This document shows positions 51,928-59,668 of a DNA stretch of 64,000 nt, piece after piece. Each line of letters opens with the position of its first letter. Position 1 is the first letter of the stretch. The stretch lies in contig NZ_CP019630.1 in NCBI RefSeq assembly GCF_001999245.1, positions 3,935,001 to 3,999,000 on the forward strand. Direction: 5' to 3'. This DNA is from Roseibium algicola (lineage in GTDB: Bacteria > Pseudomonadota > Alphaproteobacteria > Rhizobiales > Stappiaceae). The position numbers and the translations under genes are program-made. The notes below the pieces were generated by a model. The model had not been told where the DNA came from. It made no database searches and saw nothing but the letters and a program-made list of their open reading frames with translations.

Positions 51928-53318
51928 GCGAGCGTTCCGAGCAGGCAAAGCCGCCGGTTGCCACACCTTCGTCCGAGGCGGCGACCGGAACAGGCCAGGC
52001 TTATTGGATGGCCGCCCTCAAGGCGGACGATGCGCGCCCGCCAAGCTTGCGCAAACCACTTCTGGCGGCAGCTCTGGCCGTTTCGATCGGCTTTGGTGGA
52101 TTTCTGCTTTGGGGATTTACCGCCGATCTCGATAGTGCGGCGGTTGCCACCGGCAAGGTGATTGTCGACAGCAAGCGCAAGACCATCAGTCATCTGGAAG
52201 GTGGAATCCTGCGCCGGTTGCTCGTGCAGGAAGGGGATTTCGTGGATGCCGGCCAGCCGTTGGTGGAGCTGGACGACACACGCGCACGTGCCGAGCTGGC
52301 GCAGCTCCATGGCAAACGGACCAGTTTGCTGGCGAGACTGGCCCGCCTCAGGGCCGAGCGGGACCTGTCGGAAGAAATCGTATTTCCGGAAGAGCTCAAG
52401 AACAGCAGCGAGCCCCTGATCGCTGAAGTGGTGGCGGCCGAACAGGGGGTGTTCGAAAAACGCCGTCAGGTCTACGAGGGCAAGATCGCCTTTCAGCAGA
52501 AGGAGATGGAGCAATATGTGGCGCAGATCGAGGCCAATCAGGCCCAGATCGAAGCCACCGGGCACCGGCGAAAGTTGCTTGAGGAGCGTGTCGACGCCCT
52601 CAGTGGTCTGGAGAAGAAAGGGTTCACGTCAAAAGCCATGCTTAGCGAAGTTCAGCTGGAACTGAGCGAGATGATTGGCGACGGCGGTGAGCTGGAGGCC
52701 CAGAAGGCGCGTGCGGAAAAGGCGCGCCAGGGTGCGGAAGTTGCCCTGTTGCAGGCCGAACAGGAATGGCAAAGCGACATTGCCGGAAAGATCCTCGAGG
52801 CTCAGCTTGAACTGAACCTCACCAACGAACAGATCATCTCGTCGCAGGATGTCCTCGACCGACTGGTGGTCCATTCCCCTCAGGCCGGTATTGTCTCCAG
52901 CATCGAGATGCGGACACCGGGAGGGGTGGTCGAGCCTGGCAAGGCGATCATGGATATCGTTCCGCGAGACGAGAAGATGCTTGTCGAGGTTCGGATGAAC
53001 CTGAACGACATCGATACCGTTCGTGTCGGCTCGGAGGCGCGTATCCGACTGACTGCCTATGACCGGCAGAACACCAGCCCGCTGGGAGGGGAGGTGACCT
53101 ATGTCGCTGCCGACCAGACCGTCGATCCCCAGACACAAGCGGCCTTCTACATCGTGCGCGCGCAGGTTCGTTCCGAAGAGCTGGATGGCAAGCCCGCCTT
53201 GACGCTTTACCCGGGCATGCCGGCTGAAGTCCTGATTATCCGGCGTGCTCGCAAGGCAATGGACTACCTGCTCGAGCCGATCACGCAAAGCCTTGATCGA
53301 GCTTTCCGGGAAGACTGA
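51924..53318 (+). CDS. Type I secretion membrane-fusion protein (HlyD/PrtE/PrsE-like)
   Basis: 464 residues. One TM helix near the N terminus (about 47-65, LLAAALAVSIGFGGFLLWGF), then the usual periplasmic layout: a lipoyl half (KVIVDSKRKTISHLEGGILR), a long alpha-helical coiled coil (about 120-290; QKEMEQYVAQIEANQAQIEA), the second lipoyl half (VVHSPQAGIVSSIEMRTPGG) and a beta-barrel domain. ATG overlaps the ABC gene stop as ATGA. It bridges the inner-membrane ABC protein to TolC. A terminator hairpin with T-run follows. Confidence 0.92.
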   Translation: MSERSEQAKPPVATPSSEAATGTGQAYWMAALKADDARPPSLRKPLLAAALAVSIGFGGFLLWGFTADLDSAAVATGKVIVDSKRKTISHLEGGILRRLLVQEGDFVDAGQPLVELDDTRARAELAQLHGKRTSLLARLARLRAERDLSEEIVFPEELKNSSEPLIAEVVAAEQGVFEKRRQVYEGKIAFQQKEMEQYVAQIEANQAQIEATGHRRKLLEERVDALSGLEKKGFTSKAMLSEVQLELSEMIGDGGELEAQKARAEKARQGAEVALLQAEQEWQSDIAGKILEAQLELNLTNEQIISSQDVLDRLVVHSPQAGIVSSIEMRTPGGVVEPGKAIMDIVPRDEKMLVEVRMNLNDIDTVRVGSEARIRLTAYDRQNTSPLGGEVTYVAADQTVDPQTQAAFYIVRAQVRSEELDGKPALTLYPGMPAEVLIIRRARKAMDYLLEPITQSLDRAFRED

Positions 53319-53353
53319 CGCGCTTTTTTTTGTGCTCCAACAAATTTTTTTAA

Positions 53354-53385
53354 CGACGGGTGGCATTGACCGCCCGTTGCTTTTT
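53354..53385 (+). terminator. Intrinsic terminator of the type I secretion operon
   Basis: CGACGGGTGG (53354-53363) pairs with CCGCCCGTTG (53370-53379) with two G-U pairs and a 6-nt loop, followed by CTTTTT. It is 36 bp past the HlyD-type stop. Confidence 0.8.
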
Positions 53386-53601
53386 CGAAGCCCCGGTCCA
53401 TTCCGAGCGTGGGGGTATTTTCCTGGTGCAGTGCGAAAATTGCACCTTTAACGCGATTAGTGCGTTGCAAAACTACCATGTCGTTCAATTTCCCGGCGAG
53501 GCGGTTGAGTGCTGTTTCGGCATGAAGTGCGGGCGGTTTCAAGCATCTGAAAAATCGCAGAAATTGGATTTCAATCTATGGGGGATCATGTGGTTTCATT
53601 G

Positions 53602-53657
53602 ATTTTATTTTGAATTTCGAAATAAAATAAACGTAAAGGAATTGTATTTTCGAACTA
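53602..53657. promoter_or_regulatory. AT-rich dyad and TTCGAA boxes upstream of the RTX gene
   Basis: ATTTTATTT (53602-53610) and AAATAAAAT (53620-53628) are perfect arms of a 27-bp dyad with one internal mismatch, centred on GAATTTC. It contains TTCGAAATAA (53616-53625); TTCGAACTA lies at 53649-53657. Both words also occur upstream of the MarR gene. The start codon of the RTX gene is about 200 bp downstream. Confidence 0.5.
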
Positions 53658-53852
53658 CTATTAAATGAAAAGTAGAATTAGTTTATCTCCTTCAAAATAT
53701 TGCCTTATTTTTTTCACTATTCGTCCCTTTGAAGAGATTAGTAATTGTGTATTGTACTTCTCGCGCTGCAAAAATACGGGGTTTGTGCAGTGCGGTGTGC
53801 CGCGGTTCGCGGGGCGTCAAATGTAACGAGGCGAACTTCAGGAGTTAGCTAC

Positions 53853-54455
53853 ATGGCCACGATTGAAGGCAGTGCTTTTCAGGATTTCCTGCAAGGTACA
53901 AATGCTCAGGATTTCATATTCGGATTGGGCTCATCGGATGTTCTGCTCGGCAATGAAGGGGACGACTTCCTCTTCGGCGGCCGAGGTGGAGATCTGATCG
54001 TCGGCGGAGAGGGTGCCGACAAGATTTTCGGGCAAGGTGGCGAAGACGTCATTCTTGGTGGTGAAGGCAGCGATACCATCTTCGGCGGAGCGGGCTCCGA
54101 CTACATCGAAGGTGGTGCCGGCGGCGACATCATTTTCGGTGGCGAAGGAACCGACATCATTGACGGCGGCGCCGGCAACGATCTGATGTTCGGTGGTGGC
54201 GACCACGATGTCTTCGTGTTCTCCGGCGGTGGCGGCAACGACATCGTCATGGATTTCCAGGTCGGCGATCTGGTGCAGATCTCGAGCAACATCAACGATA
54301 CCGGCGTTTCCTCTGCTGCCGATGTCGCCGCACGGGCGACCCAGGTCGGCAACAACACGGTCATCGATCTCGGCAACGGCGATACCGTCACGCTCAACAA
54401 CGTCGATGCCGACGATCTTCAGGACAATCCTGACGGCTACATCGTCGTTTCCTGA
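53853..54455 (+). CDS. Small secreted RTX (calcium-binding nonapeptide) repeat protein
   Basis: 200 residues from the ATG at 53853, with AGGAG 8 nt upstream; a longer frame from 53745 adds Cys-rich non-repeat sequence and is rejected. After ~34 residues come ten tandem nonapeptides of the GGxGxDxU type (for example LGGEGSDTI, FGGAGSDYI, DGGAGNDLM, FGGGDHDVF), which bind Ca2+ and fold as a parallel beta-roll outside the cell. The C terminus (DLGNGDTVTLNNVDADDL, ending in VVS) resembles the uncleaved secretion signal of type I substrates. No enzymatic or adhesin domain is present. It lies just after a matching ABC/HlyD exporter. Confidence 0.88.
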   Translation: MATIEGSAFQDFLQGTNAQDFIFGLGSSDVLLGNEGDDFLFGGRGGDLIVGGEGADKIFGQGGEDVILGGEGSDTIFGGAGSDYIEGGAGGDIIFGGEGTDIIDGGAGNDLMFGGGDHDVFVFSGGGGNDIVMDFQVGDLVQISSNINDTGVSSAADVAARATQVGNNTVIDLGNGDTVTLNNVDADDLQDNPDGYIVVS

Positions 54456-54464
54456 TGATCCCGC

Positions 54465-54496
54465 ACCCGGGCACGCGGTCGTCCGTGTGCCCGGGT
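54465..54496 (+). terminator. Hairpin downstream of the RTX gene
   Basis: ACCCGGGCAC (54465-54474) and GTGCCCGGGT (54487-54496) pair perfectly with a 12-nt loop, 10 bp past the RTX stop. No T-run, but it separates the RTX gene from the glycan operon. Confidence 0.65.
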
Positions 54497-54554
54497 ACCG
54501 GCCTTTGGCCTGTGGCCGTCCGCAACTCAGGCCTTAGAACAGTGATGGACAAAG

Positions 54555-56765
54555 ATGCTCGAGACCCTGGGCAAATACGCCGAGGCGGACTTTGAGTCCC
54601 CGCATTATTTCCAACTTACGCCGGAGGTTCTTCTTCTTGTCTGGGATCCGGCGCATCAGGTAAATGCTGCGCCCCGGCTTGTGGAGCAGGGGGGGCAGTC
54701 CTTCGGCTCCATTGCGAGTGTCCGGCTGAACCGGCTTGATGGCCGGTCGCGAGTCGTATGGGCTGTTTCGCTGAAGGAAAAAACCAGGCTCAGTCTGAAG
54801 TTGAGCGCCGGCGCGGTCGGGTCCGAGGCGACGCTTTCTGTCGACGCCGCAAAGCCTGGTCCTGCCGCCGATGCCTTTGCCATTACCAACGGGCTCAGTC
54901 AGGCCGCCTGCGCCGTTTTCGTCACGACTTTCCTGAGCGCCTGGTCCGGCATGTTCCGGCTGGGGCGCTCCCGCAGTTTCGTCAATTTTGCAAAAGAGCT
55001 GCTGCGCTCCGTCAACGATGCACCGCCGGTTGTGGATGCTGTCGCGAGCATCGGTTCCGTCCGGTTGCTGGAAACTCTCATCAACAGCGACAGCACCGAC
55101 ATCAAAACAGCGGTCGTGATCGGTGATACGGGTGTTCTGCGGCTGGATAGCGGAACGTGCAACACGCCGTACAATGGCGGCAAGAGCAGATTGTTCCTCG
55201 GTGCGGTCGACATGCCGCAGCCGCCTGCCAACGGCTTTCTGGTGCTGTCCGGAAGCTGGGGTCTGGCGATCCGGAAACTGGCTACCGACAACGTGAAGCG
55301 CACTGTCGGTGCATGGTGGGCTACCAATTCGCGCAAGCTGCCGGAAGTGCGGGACTACCTGGTGTCGGACATCGGCGCCAAATCCGATGAGGCGCGTGCG
55401 GCCATACGGGACCTGCAGGTGAGCGATCCCTTGCCGGCGCGCCGTCATGGCTCGCTGTCAGAGACCGGCTCCTTCTGTGCAGTGGAAACCGCTGTCGCCT
55501 GCGAAGCCGGTGTCCTGGTCGGGGGCTGGCTGCGCGATCCCGCCCGTGTCTATCAGGGGCTCGATATTCTTGCCGGTGACGCCGGTCCGGTTGCGCTTGA
55601 ACTACACACGTTCGATGGTGTTCTGCCGGAAACCCAGGGCGGTTACGCGATAAAGCGCTTTGTCGCGTTTGCGCCGGTCGGCAGGGCGCTTCAACACAAT
55701 CTGCAGCCCCGGTTCGAAGTCCGGTTGGCATCGGGGGAGCGGGAACTGCTGGTGCCGCCACCGCAGCCGGGTGACATTCCCGACACGAGGGCGAAGGCGC
55801 TTTCCGTCGTGACACCGCGCCATGCGAGCGATGAGGTTCTGGCGACCTGCCTGTCGAATGTCTTGTCCGATATCCAGTCGCGTTTCCGGCAATCAGTCGG
55901 TGAACCGTCCGAAGTTCTGTTCGGCAAACCGCTTGCCGATCCGACCGTGTCGATCGTGATCCCGCTTTACAAGGTGTTCGAGTTCATCAAGGCGCAGCTT
56001 GCAGCGTTTTCCGCCGACAGCTGGCTGGCGGAGAACGCCGAGGTTATTTTCGTGCTCGATTCTCCGGAGCAGGTAACCCATGTGGAGGACCTGCTCGCCG
56101 GGTTCCATCTTCTTTATGGCCTTCCCGTTCGGCTCGTCGTGATGGAACGTAACGGCGGCTATGCGCTTGCCTGCAATGCAGGTGCGGAAGCGGCGCGCGG
56201 GCGCTATCTGGCGATGATCAATTCCGATGTCGTGCCGGTCGAGGCCGGCTGGCTCGAACAGCTGTGTGCCAGCCTGATGATGGACGAGCAGGTAGCGGCA
56301 GTAGGCGGCAAGCTGCTCTATGCAGACAACGCCATTCAGCATGCCGGGTTGAAGTTCATCCAGGACGACAAGGGCCGCTGGTTCAACCATCACTACTACA
56401 AGGGTTTCCCGCGTCAGTTTCCGGAAGCCAGCACCTCCCGCGAGGTGCCGGGGGTAACCGGTGCTTGCCTCGTTCTGTCGAAAGCCGATTTCGAGACGGT
56501 GGGAGGGTTCACGACGGACTTCATCGTCGGTGACTACGAAGATAGCGACCTGTGCCTGAAACTCCGCAAGTTGAATCGCAAGATCTACTATCTGGGCGAC
56601 GTCGAACTCTACCACTTCGAGCGTGTTTCCATTCGCAAGAACGAAGATTACACGCGCGGTGTCGCCTCTCAATACAATCGCTGGCTCCACCAGTCCCGCT
56701 GGCAGGACGACATCGTTGCCCTGATGGAAGCTGCGGAGCGGCGTGAAAAAGGGCTGAGTGCATGA
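54555..56765 (+). CDS. Family 2 glycosyltransferase with long N-terminal region and accessory W-module
   Basis: 736 residues. The C-terminal ~270 residues are a GT-A GT2 domain: TVSIVIPLYKVFEFIKAQLA (from about 464), RNGGYALACNAGAEAARG, the metal-site Asp558 in MINSDVVP, GVTGACLVLSKADFETVGGF and DYEDSDLCLKLRKLNRKIYY. The N-terminal ~300 residues match nothing I recognise. A segment at about 311-400 (AGVLVGGWLRDP then DILAGDAGPVALELHTFD) resembles a module found in two neighbouring proteins. First gene of the glycan operon; no strong ribosome site. Overlaps the methyltransferase gene as ATGA. Sugar donor unknown. Confidence 0.85.
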   Translation: MLETLGKYAEADFESPHYFQLTPEVLLLVWDPAHQVNAAPRLVEQGGQSFGSIASVRLNRLDGRSRVVWAVSLKEKTRLSLKLSAGAVGSEATLSVDAAKPGPAADAFAITNGLSQAACAVFVTTFLSAWSGMFRLGRSRSFVNFAKELLRSVNDAPPVVDAVASIGSVRLLETLINSDSTDIKTAVVIGDTGVLRLDSGTCNTPYNGGKSRLFLGAVDMPQPPANGFLVLSGSWGLAIRKLATDNVKRTVGAWWATNSRKLPEVRDYLVSDIGAKSDEARAAIRDLQVSDPLPARRHGSLSETGSFCAVETAVACEAGVLVGGWLRDPARVYQGLDILAGDAGPVALELHTFDGVLPETQGGYAIKRFVAFAPVGRALQHNLQPRFEVRLASGERELLVPPPQPGDIPDTRAKALSVVTPRHASDEVLATCLSNVLSDIQSRFRQSVGEPSEVLFGKPLADPTVSIVIPLYKVFEFIKAQLAAFSADSWLAENAEVIFVLDSPEQVTHVEDLLAGFHLLYGLPVRLVVMERNGGYALACNAGAEAARGRYLAMINSDVVPVEAGWLEQLCASLMMDEQVAAVGGKLLYADNAIQHAGLKFIQDDKGRWFNHHYYKGFPRQFPEASTSREVPGVTGACLVLSKADFETVGGFTTDFIVGDYEDSDLCLKLRKLNRKIYYLGDVELYHFERVSIRKNEDYTRGVASQYNRWLHQSRWQDDIVALMEAAERREKGLSA

Positions 56766-57601
56766 ATTCGCCGGTTCTCATCAAGGATGCCACCAGTCTG
56801 GTCACATCCCCACTCGGCAGTGAGCGGATTGCAGACCTGCAAGGTTACATCGGCCGTAACAGGTTCCTGCCGGTTCCCCCGAGCGAGGACAACTTCGTCG
56901 GAGATGGTGACTATCTTGCCATCGGCACGGAGTTTCTGGGTCACTTTATCGACCTTGGGGGCTTGCGCGCGCATGAGCGGGTGCTTGATGTCGGTTGCGG
57001 CATTGGCCGGATGGCAGTGCCCCTGACCCAGTATCTGGATCCGGACACCGCCCGGTATGTGGGTATCGATCCGGCATCGGCGGGCATTCAATGGTGCACG
57101 CGCAACATCGGGTCGGTCTATCCCAATTTCCGGTTCATGCATCTCGATATCGCCAACGCTCTCTACAATCCCGACGGCTATATCCGCGGCACGGAGATTG
57201 CCCTGCCGTTCGCCAACGGTTCGTTCGATTTCGCCATCATGACATCGGTGGTCACCCATCTGCCGTCGGAAGAGATCCTGCCCTATTTTCGCGAAATCTC
57301 GCGCCTCATGGAGCTGGGAGGCAGGTTGTTTCTGTCGGCTTTCGTGATTGCGCCGGACCGCGGGGAAGGCTTGATCCCGCGTGTCGTGTTCCGACGCGAC
57401 GGCGAAGGGCCTGCCTGGTACGGCAACCCGCAAGCGCCGCTCGCAGCGGTTGCCTTCGATGATGGTTTCCTCGACAGGGCGTTGGAGACGGCAGGATTCG
57501 AAATCGCCCTGAAGCGGTTCGGGCACTGGCGCGGCGGCAACGGGGCTCCGCATTACCAGGACTTTTTCGTTGCCGTGAAAACGTCGCGGGGGGTGTCCTG
57601 A
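56762..57601 (+). CDS. Class I SAM-dependent methyltransferase
   Basis: 279 residues with motif I VLDVGCGIGRMAVPL at about 74-88, then the acidic motif II YVGIDPASAGIQW and LPFANGSFDFAIMTSVVTHL as motif IV region. Probably modifies a sugar of the glycan made by this operon (O-methylation) or its carrier; the sequence does not say which. ATG overlaps the upstream glycosyltransferase stop, and its own stop shares one base with the next ATG, so translation is coupled on both sides. Confidence 0.85.
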   Translation: MNSPVLIKDATSLVTSPLGSERIADLQGYIGRNRFLPVPPSEDNFVGDGDYLAIGTEFLGHFIDLGGLRAHERVLDVGCGIGRMAVPLTQYLDPDTARYVGIDPASAGIQWCTRNIGSVYPNFRFMHLDIANALYNPDGYIRGTEIALPFANGSFDFAIMTSVVTHLPSEEILPYFREISRLMELGGRLFLSAFVIAPDRGEGLIPRVVFRRDGEGPAWYGNPQAPLAAVAFDDGFLDRALETAGFEIALKRFGHWRGGNGAPHYQDFFVAVKTSRGVS

Positions 57602-58857
57602 TGCGGATCCTTGTCTTCGCGCATAATCATCCGGATCTTCACCCCGGCGGGACGGAGACGGTCGCGCTTGACCTGGCAAGGGCCTATCGCAAGGCCGGGC
57701 ACCAGTCGCTGTTTGTGGGGGCGACCAACCACCTGCACCGCGAGCCGCATCCCGGTACCAGCTTTCAGGCGATCAGCGACAGCGGTGACGAGTTGCTGAT
57801 GTGGGCTGGTCATTTCGACCGGTTCAACATGAGCCAGATCGATCTGCAAGCCTTTGTACCGGACATGCGGACACTGCTGGAAAGCTTCCGGCCGGATGTG
57901 GTCCATATCCACCATCTGCTGCTGTTCGGTGTCGAACTGCCGGTTCTTATCCGCCGGGTGCTGCCCGACGTGCGCATCGTTATGACGCTGCACGACTATT
58001 ACGCGATCTGCGCCAACGACGGCGTCCTGATGAAAAGCCCGGACGAAGCCTGTGCCGCGCTTGGGTCGGGAGGACTGTGCAAGTGCCTGCCCGAAGCAAA
58101 GCCGAACGACATGCGTCTGCGCGAGCGGTTCATCAAGACGCATCTGGAGGCCGTCGACGAGTTCGTATCTCCAAGCGCGTTTCTGCGTGACGTTTATGTG
58201 CGCTGGGGCCTGCCGCCGGAGAAAATCAGGATCATTCGAAATGGGAGGCCGGACGCGGCACCGGCCAAGAGCCGGTCGGCTGACGACACGCCCAAAACCG
58301 TGTTCGGCTATTTCGGAAACCTGACCCCCTGGAAGGGCGTCGAGGTTCTGCTGCAGGCGGCAAAGCTGTTGGTGGAAAAGGACATGGAATTCGAGCTGCG
58401 GGTCCATGGTGGTGCTCCCTTCCAGAACCAGGAATTCGTCAAACGCATCGAAAAGTTGTTTGAGGAAACCGCACCCAGAGTGCAGCGCCTGGGGGCTTAC
58501 AAACCTGATGACGTCGCCGGTCTCATGGAACCCGTCGACTGGGTCGTCGTGCCTTCGCTGTGGTGGGAAAATGCTCCGCTGGTCATTGCAGAAGCACAGC
58601 AGCACGGACGGCCGGTGATCACCAGCGGTGTCGGCGGCATGGCCGAGGCCGTCAGGGACGGCGTCGATGGCCTGCATGTGCGCAAGAACGATCCGGTCGG
58701 CCTTGCAATCGCGATGGCGACAGCTGCCGGAGATGCCGCGCAGTACCGGAAACTTGCAGCCAACATCCGCAAGCCGCCGTCCGTCAGCGCTGTTGCCGAA
58801 CAATATCTGCGCCTGTTTGCCGACCCGCAAACCGCGGCGCGTGAACCTGCTGCCTGA
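57601..58857 (+). CDS. Family 4 glycosyltransferase
   Basis: 418 residues, GT-B fold. N-terminal RILVFAHNHPDLHPGGTETV gives the glycine-rich acceptor loop; HIHHLLLFGVELPVLIRRVL and TLHDYYAICANDG are typical GT4; the donor half holds FGYFGNLTPWKGVEVLLQAA, the EX7E acid in LWWENAPLVIAEAQQHGRPV, and GGMAEAVRDGVDGLHV. It is a clear paralogue of the GT4 at 61927-63264. Adds one sugar to a lipid- or protein-linked glycan; donor unknown. Confidence 0.9.
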   Translation: MRILVFAHNHPDLHPGGTETVALDLARAYRKAGHQSLFVGATNHLHREPHPGTSFQAISDSGDELLMWAGHFDRFNMSQIDLQAFVPDMRTLLESFRPDVVHIHHLLLFGVELPVLIRRVLPDVRIVMTLHDYYAICANDGVLMKSPDEACAALGSGGLCKCLPEAKPNDMRLRERFIKTHLEAVDEFVSPSAFLRDVYVRWGLPPEKIRIIRNGRPDAAPAKSRSADDTPKTVFGYFGNLTPWKGVEVLLQAAKLLVEKDMEFELRVHGGAPFQNQEFVKRIEKLFEETAPRVQRLGAYKPDDVAGLMEPVDWVVVPSLWWENAPLVIAEAQQHGRPVITSGVGGMAEAVRDGVDGLHVRKNDPVGLAIAMATAAGDAAQYRKLAANIRKPPSVSAVAEQYLRLFADPQTAAREPAA

Positions 58858-58867
58858 GGAAAACGGA

Positions 58868-59662
58868 ATGAGTGTAACCCCTCTTGAACAGGTAAAGCCC
58901 GGATCGGACGCCAAGCCGCCGCAAGCTGTTGCGGAGGCCAAGGAACAAGCCGTTTCCGCGCGGCTTCAGGGGCGTGTCGATGCATTCGAAAACGGTCGGC
59001 TGCTCGGCTGGGCCTGGGATGCGTCGAGCCCGAGCGACCGCATGACCATCCACGTCTTCCACGACGGTGAGCGAGTTCTCAGCAAGGTTGCCGAAACCCA
59101 GCGCATCGACTTGAAGCGCAACGGCATCGGCGACGGCCATTATGCGTTCGACATCGAGTTGCCCCAGGCCGTTGCCGCAGCACCTGGCGGTCTGACTGTT
59201 GTGGCGGAAACCCCCAAAGGGGAAGCGCAACTGAAGCTGCCGCGCCCGAGCGCAGAAGAACGCGCCGCGGAAGCTGCCGTCGCCATGCCTCTGGCAGTGG
59301 TGATGGAGAAAGTCGACCGGCTGATCGTGGCGCAGCGCCAAAGCGCTGTTGGCCAGCGTGATGCAACGGCGGTCTTGCGCGAGACGGTACAGCGGATCGA
59401 TGCGCTGGCATCGAACGAGGGCGAACTTGGCGAAGCCATGTCCCTTCTGAAAAACGGCCAGGGCGACCTCTCTCAGAAGGTCAAGGAACTGGAAGTCTTT
59501 CTGCTGCGTTTTGATACGACGCTGAAGGGTTTCGATGACCGGTTGAAGGTCCTTGGAGAAAAGAGCCGCAACAACCTCAAGGTTCATATCCTGCTGCTGG
59601 CGATCCTTCTCGGGTTTGTCGGGGGCATGCTGTTTGCCGCCGCAGGCGGTCTCTGGAGGTAA
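58868..59662 (+). CDS. Membrane-anchored coiled-coil protein with the W-module; function unknown
   Basis: 264 residues from the ATG at 58868 (GAGG upstream, 10 bp after the GT4 stop); the longer frame from 58628 lies inside that gene. Order: a polar lead, a beta-type module at about 34-100 (RVDAFENGRLLGWAWDA then RMTIHVFHDGERVL) similar to modules in the two large neighbouring proteins, a helical coiled coil (about 140-235), and one C-terminal TM helix (ILLLAILLGFVGGMLFAAAG) with only a few residues beyond. It looks like a tail-anchored cytosolic scaffold that could hold the glycosyltransferases at the inner membrane. No known family recognised. Confidence 0.75.
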   Translation: MSVTPLEQVKPGSDAKPPQAVAEAKEQAVSARLQGRVDAFENGRLLGWAWDASSPSDRMTIHVFHDGERVLSKVAETQRIDLKRNGIGDGHYAFDIELPQAVAAAPGGLTVVAETPKGEAQLKLPRPSAEERAAEAAVAMPLAVVMEKVDRLIVAQRQSAVGQRDATAVLRETVQRIDALASNEGELGEAMSLLKNGQGDLSQKVKELEVFLLRFDTTLKGFDDRLKVLGEKSRNNLKVHILLLAILLGFVGGMLFAAAGGLWR

Positions 59663-59668
59663 GGAACG

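Larger units (their letters stand above)
53319..53852. other. 534-bp AT-rich intergenic region upstream of the RTX gene
   Basis: No plausible gene; frames through 53360-53602 and 53745-53852 lack ribosome sites and protein character. Holds the terminator of the secretion operon, a GGTGCA/TGCACC hairpin (53425-53446), a near-perfect AT-rich dyad (53602-53628) and TTCGAA boxes, so it is mainly a terminator-plus-promoter region for the RTX gene. It is much richer in A/T than the flanking genes. Confidence 0.65.

Noticed and set aside
53745..53852. N-terminal extension of the RTX protein
   Set aside because: Adds Cys-rich sequence with no ribosome site, whereas the ATG at 53853 has AGGAG at good spacing and gives a typical RTX start.
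58628..58867. Upstream extension of the membrane coiled-coil protein
   Set aside because: It lies wholly inside the GT4 gene; the ATG at 58868 has GAGG upstream and follows the GT4 stop.
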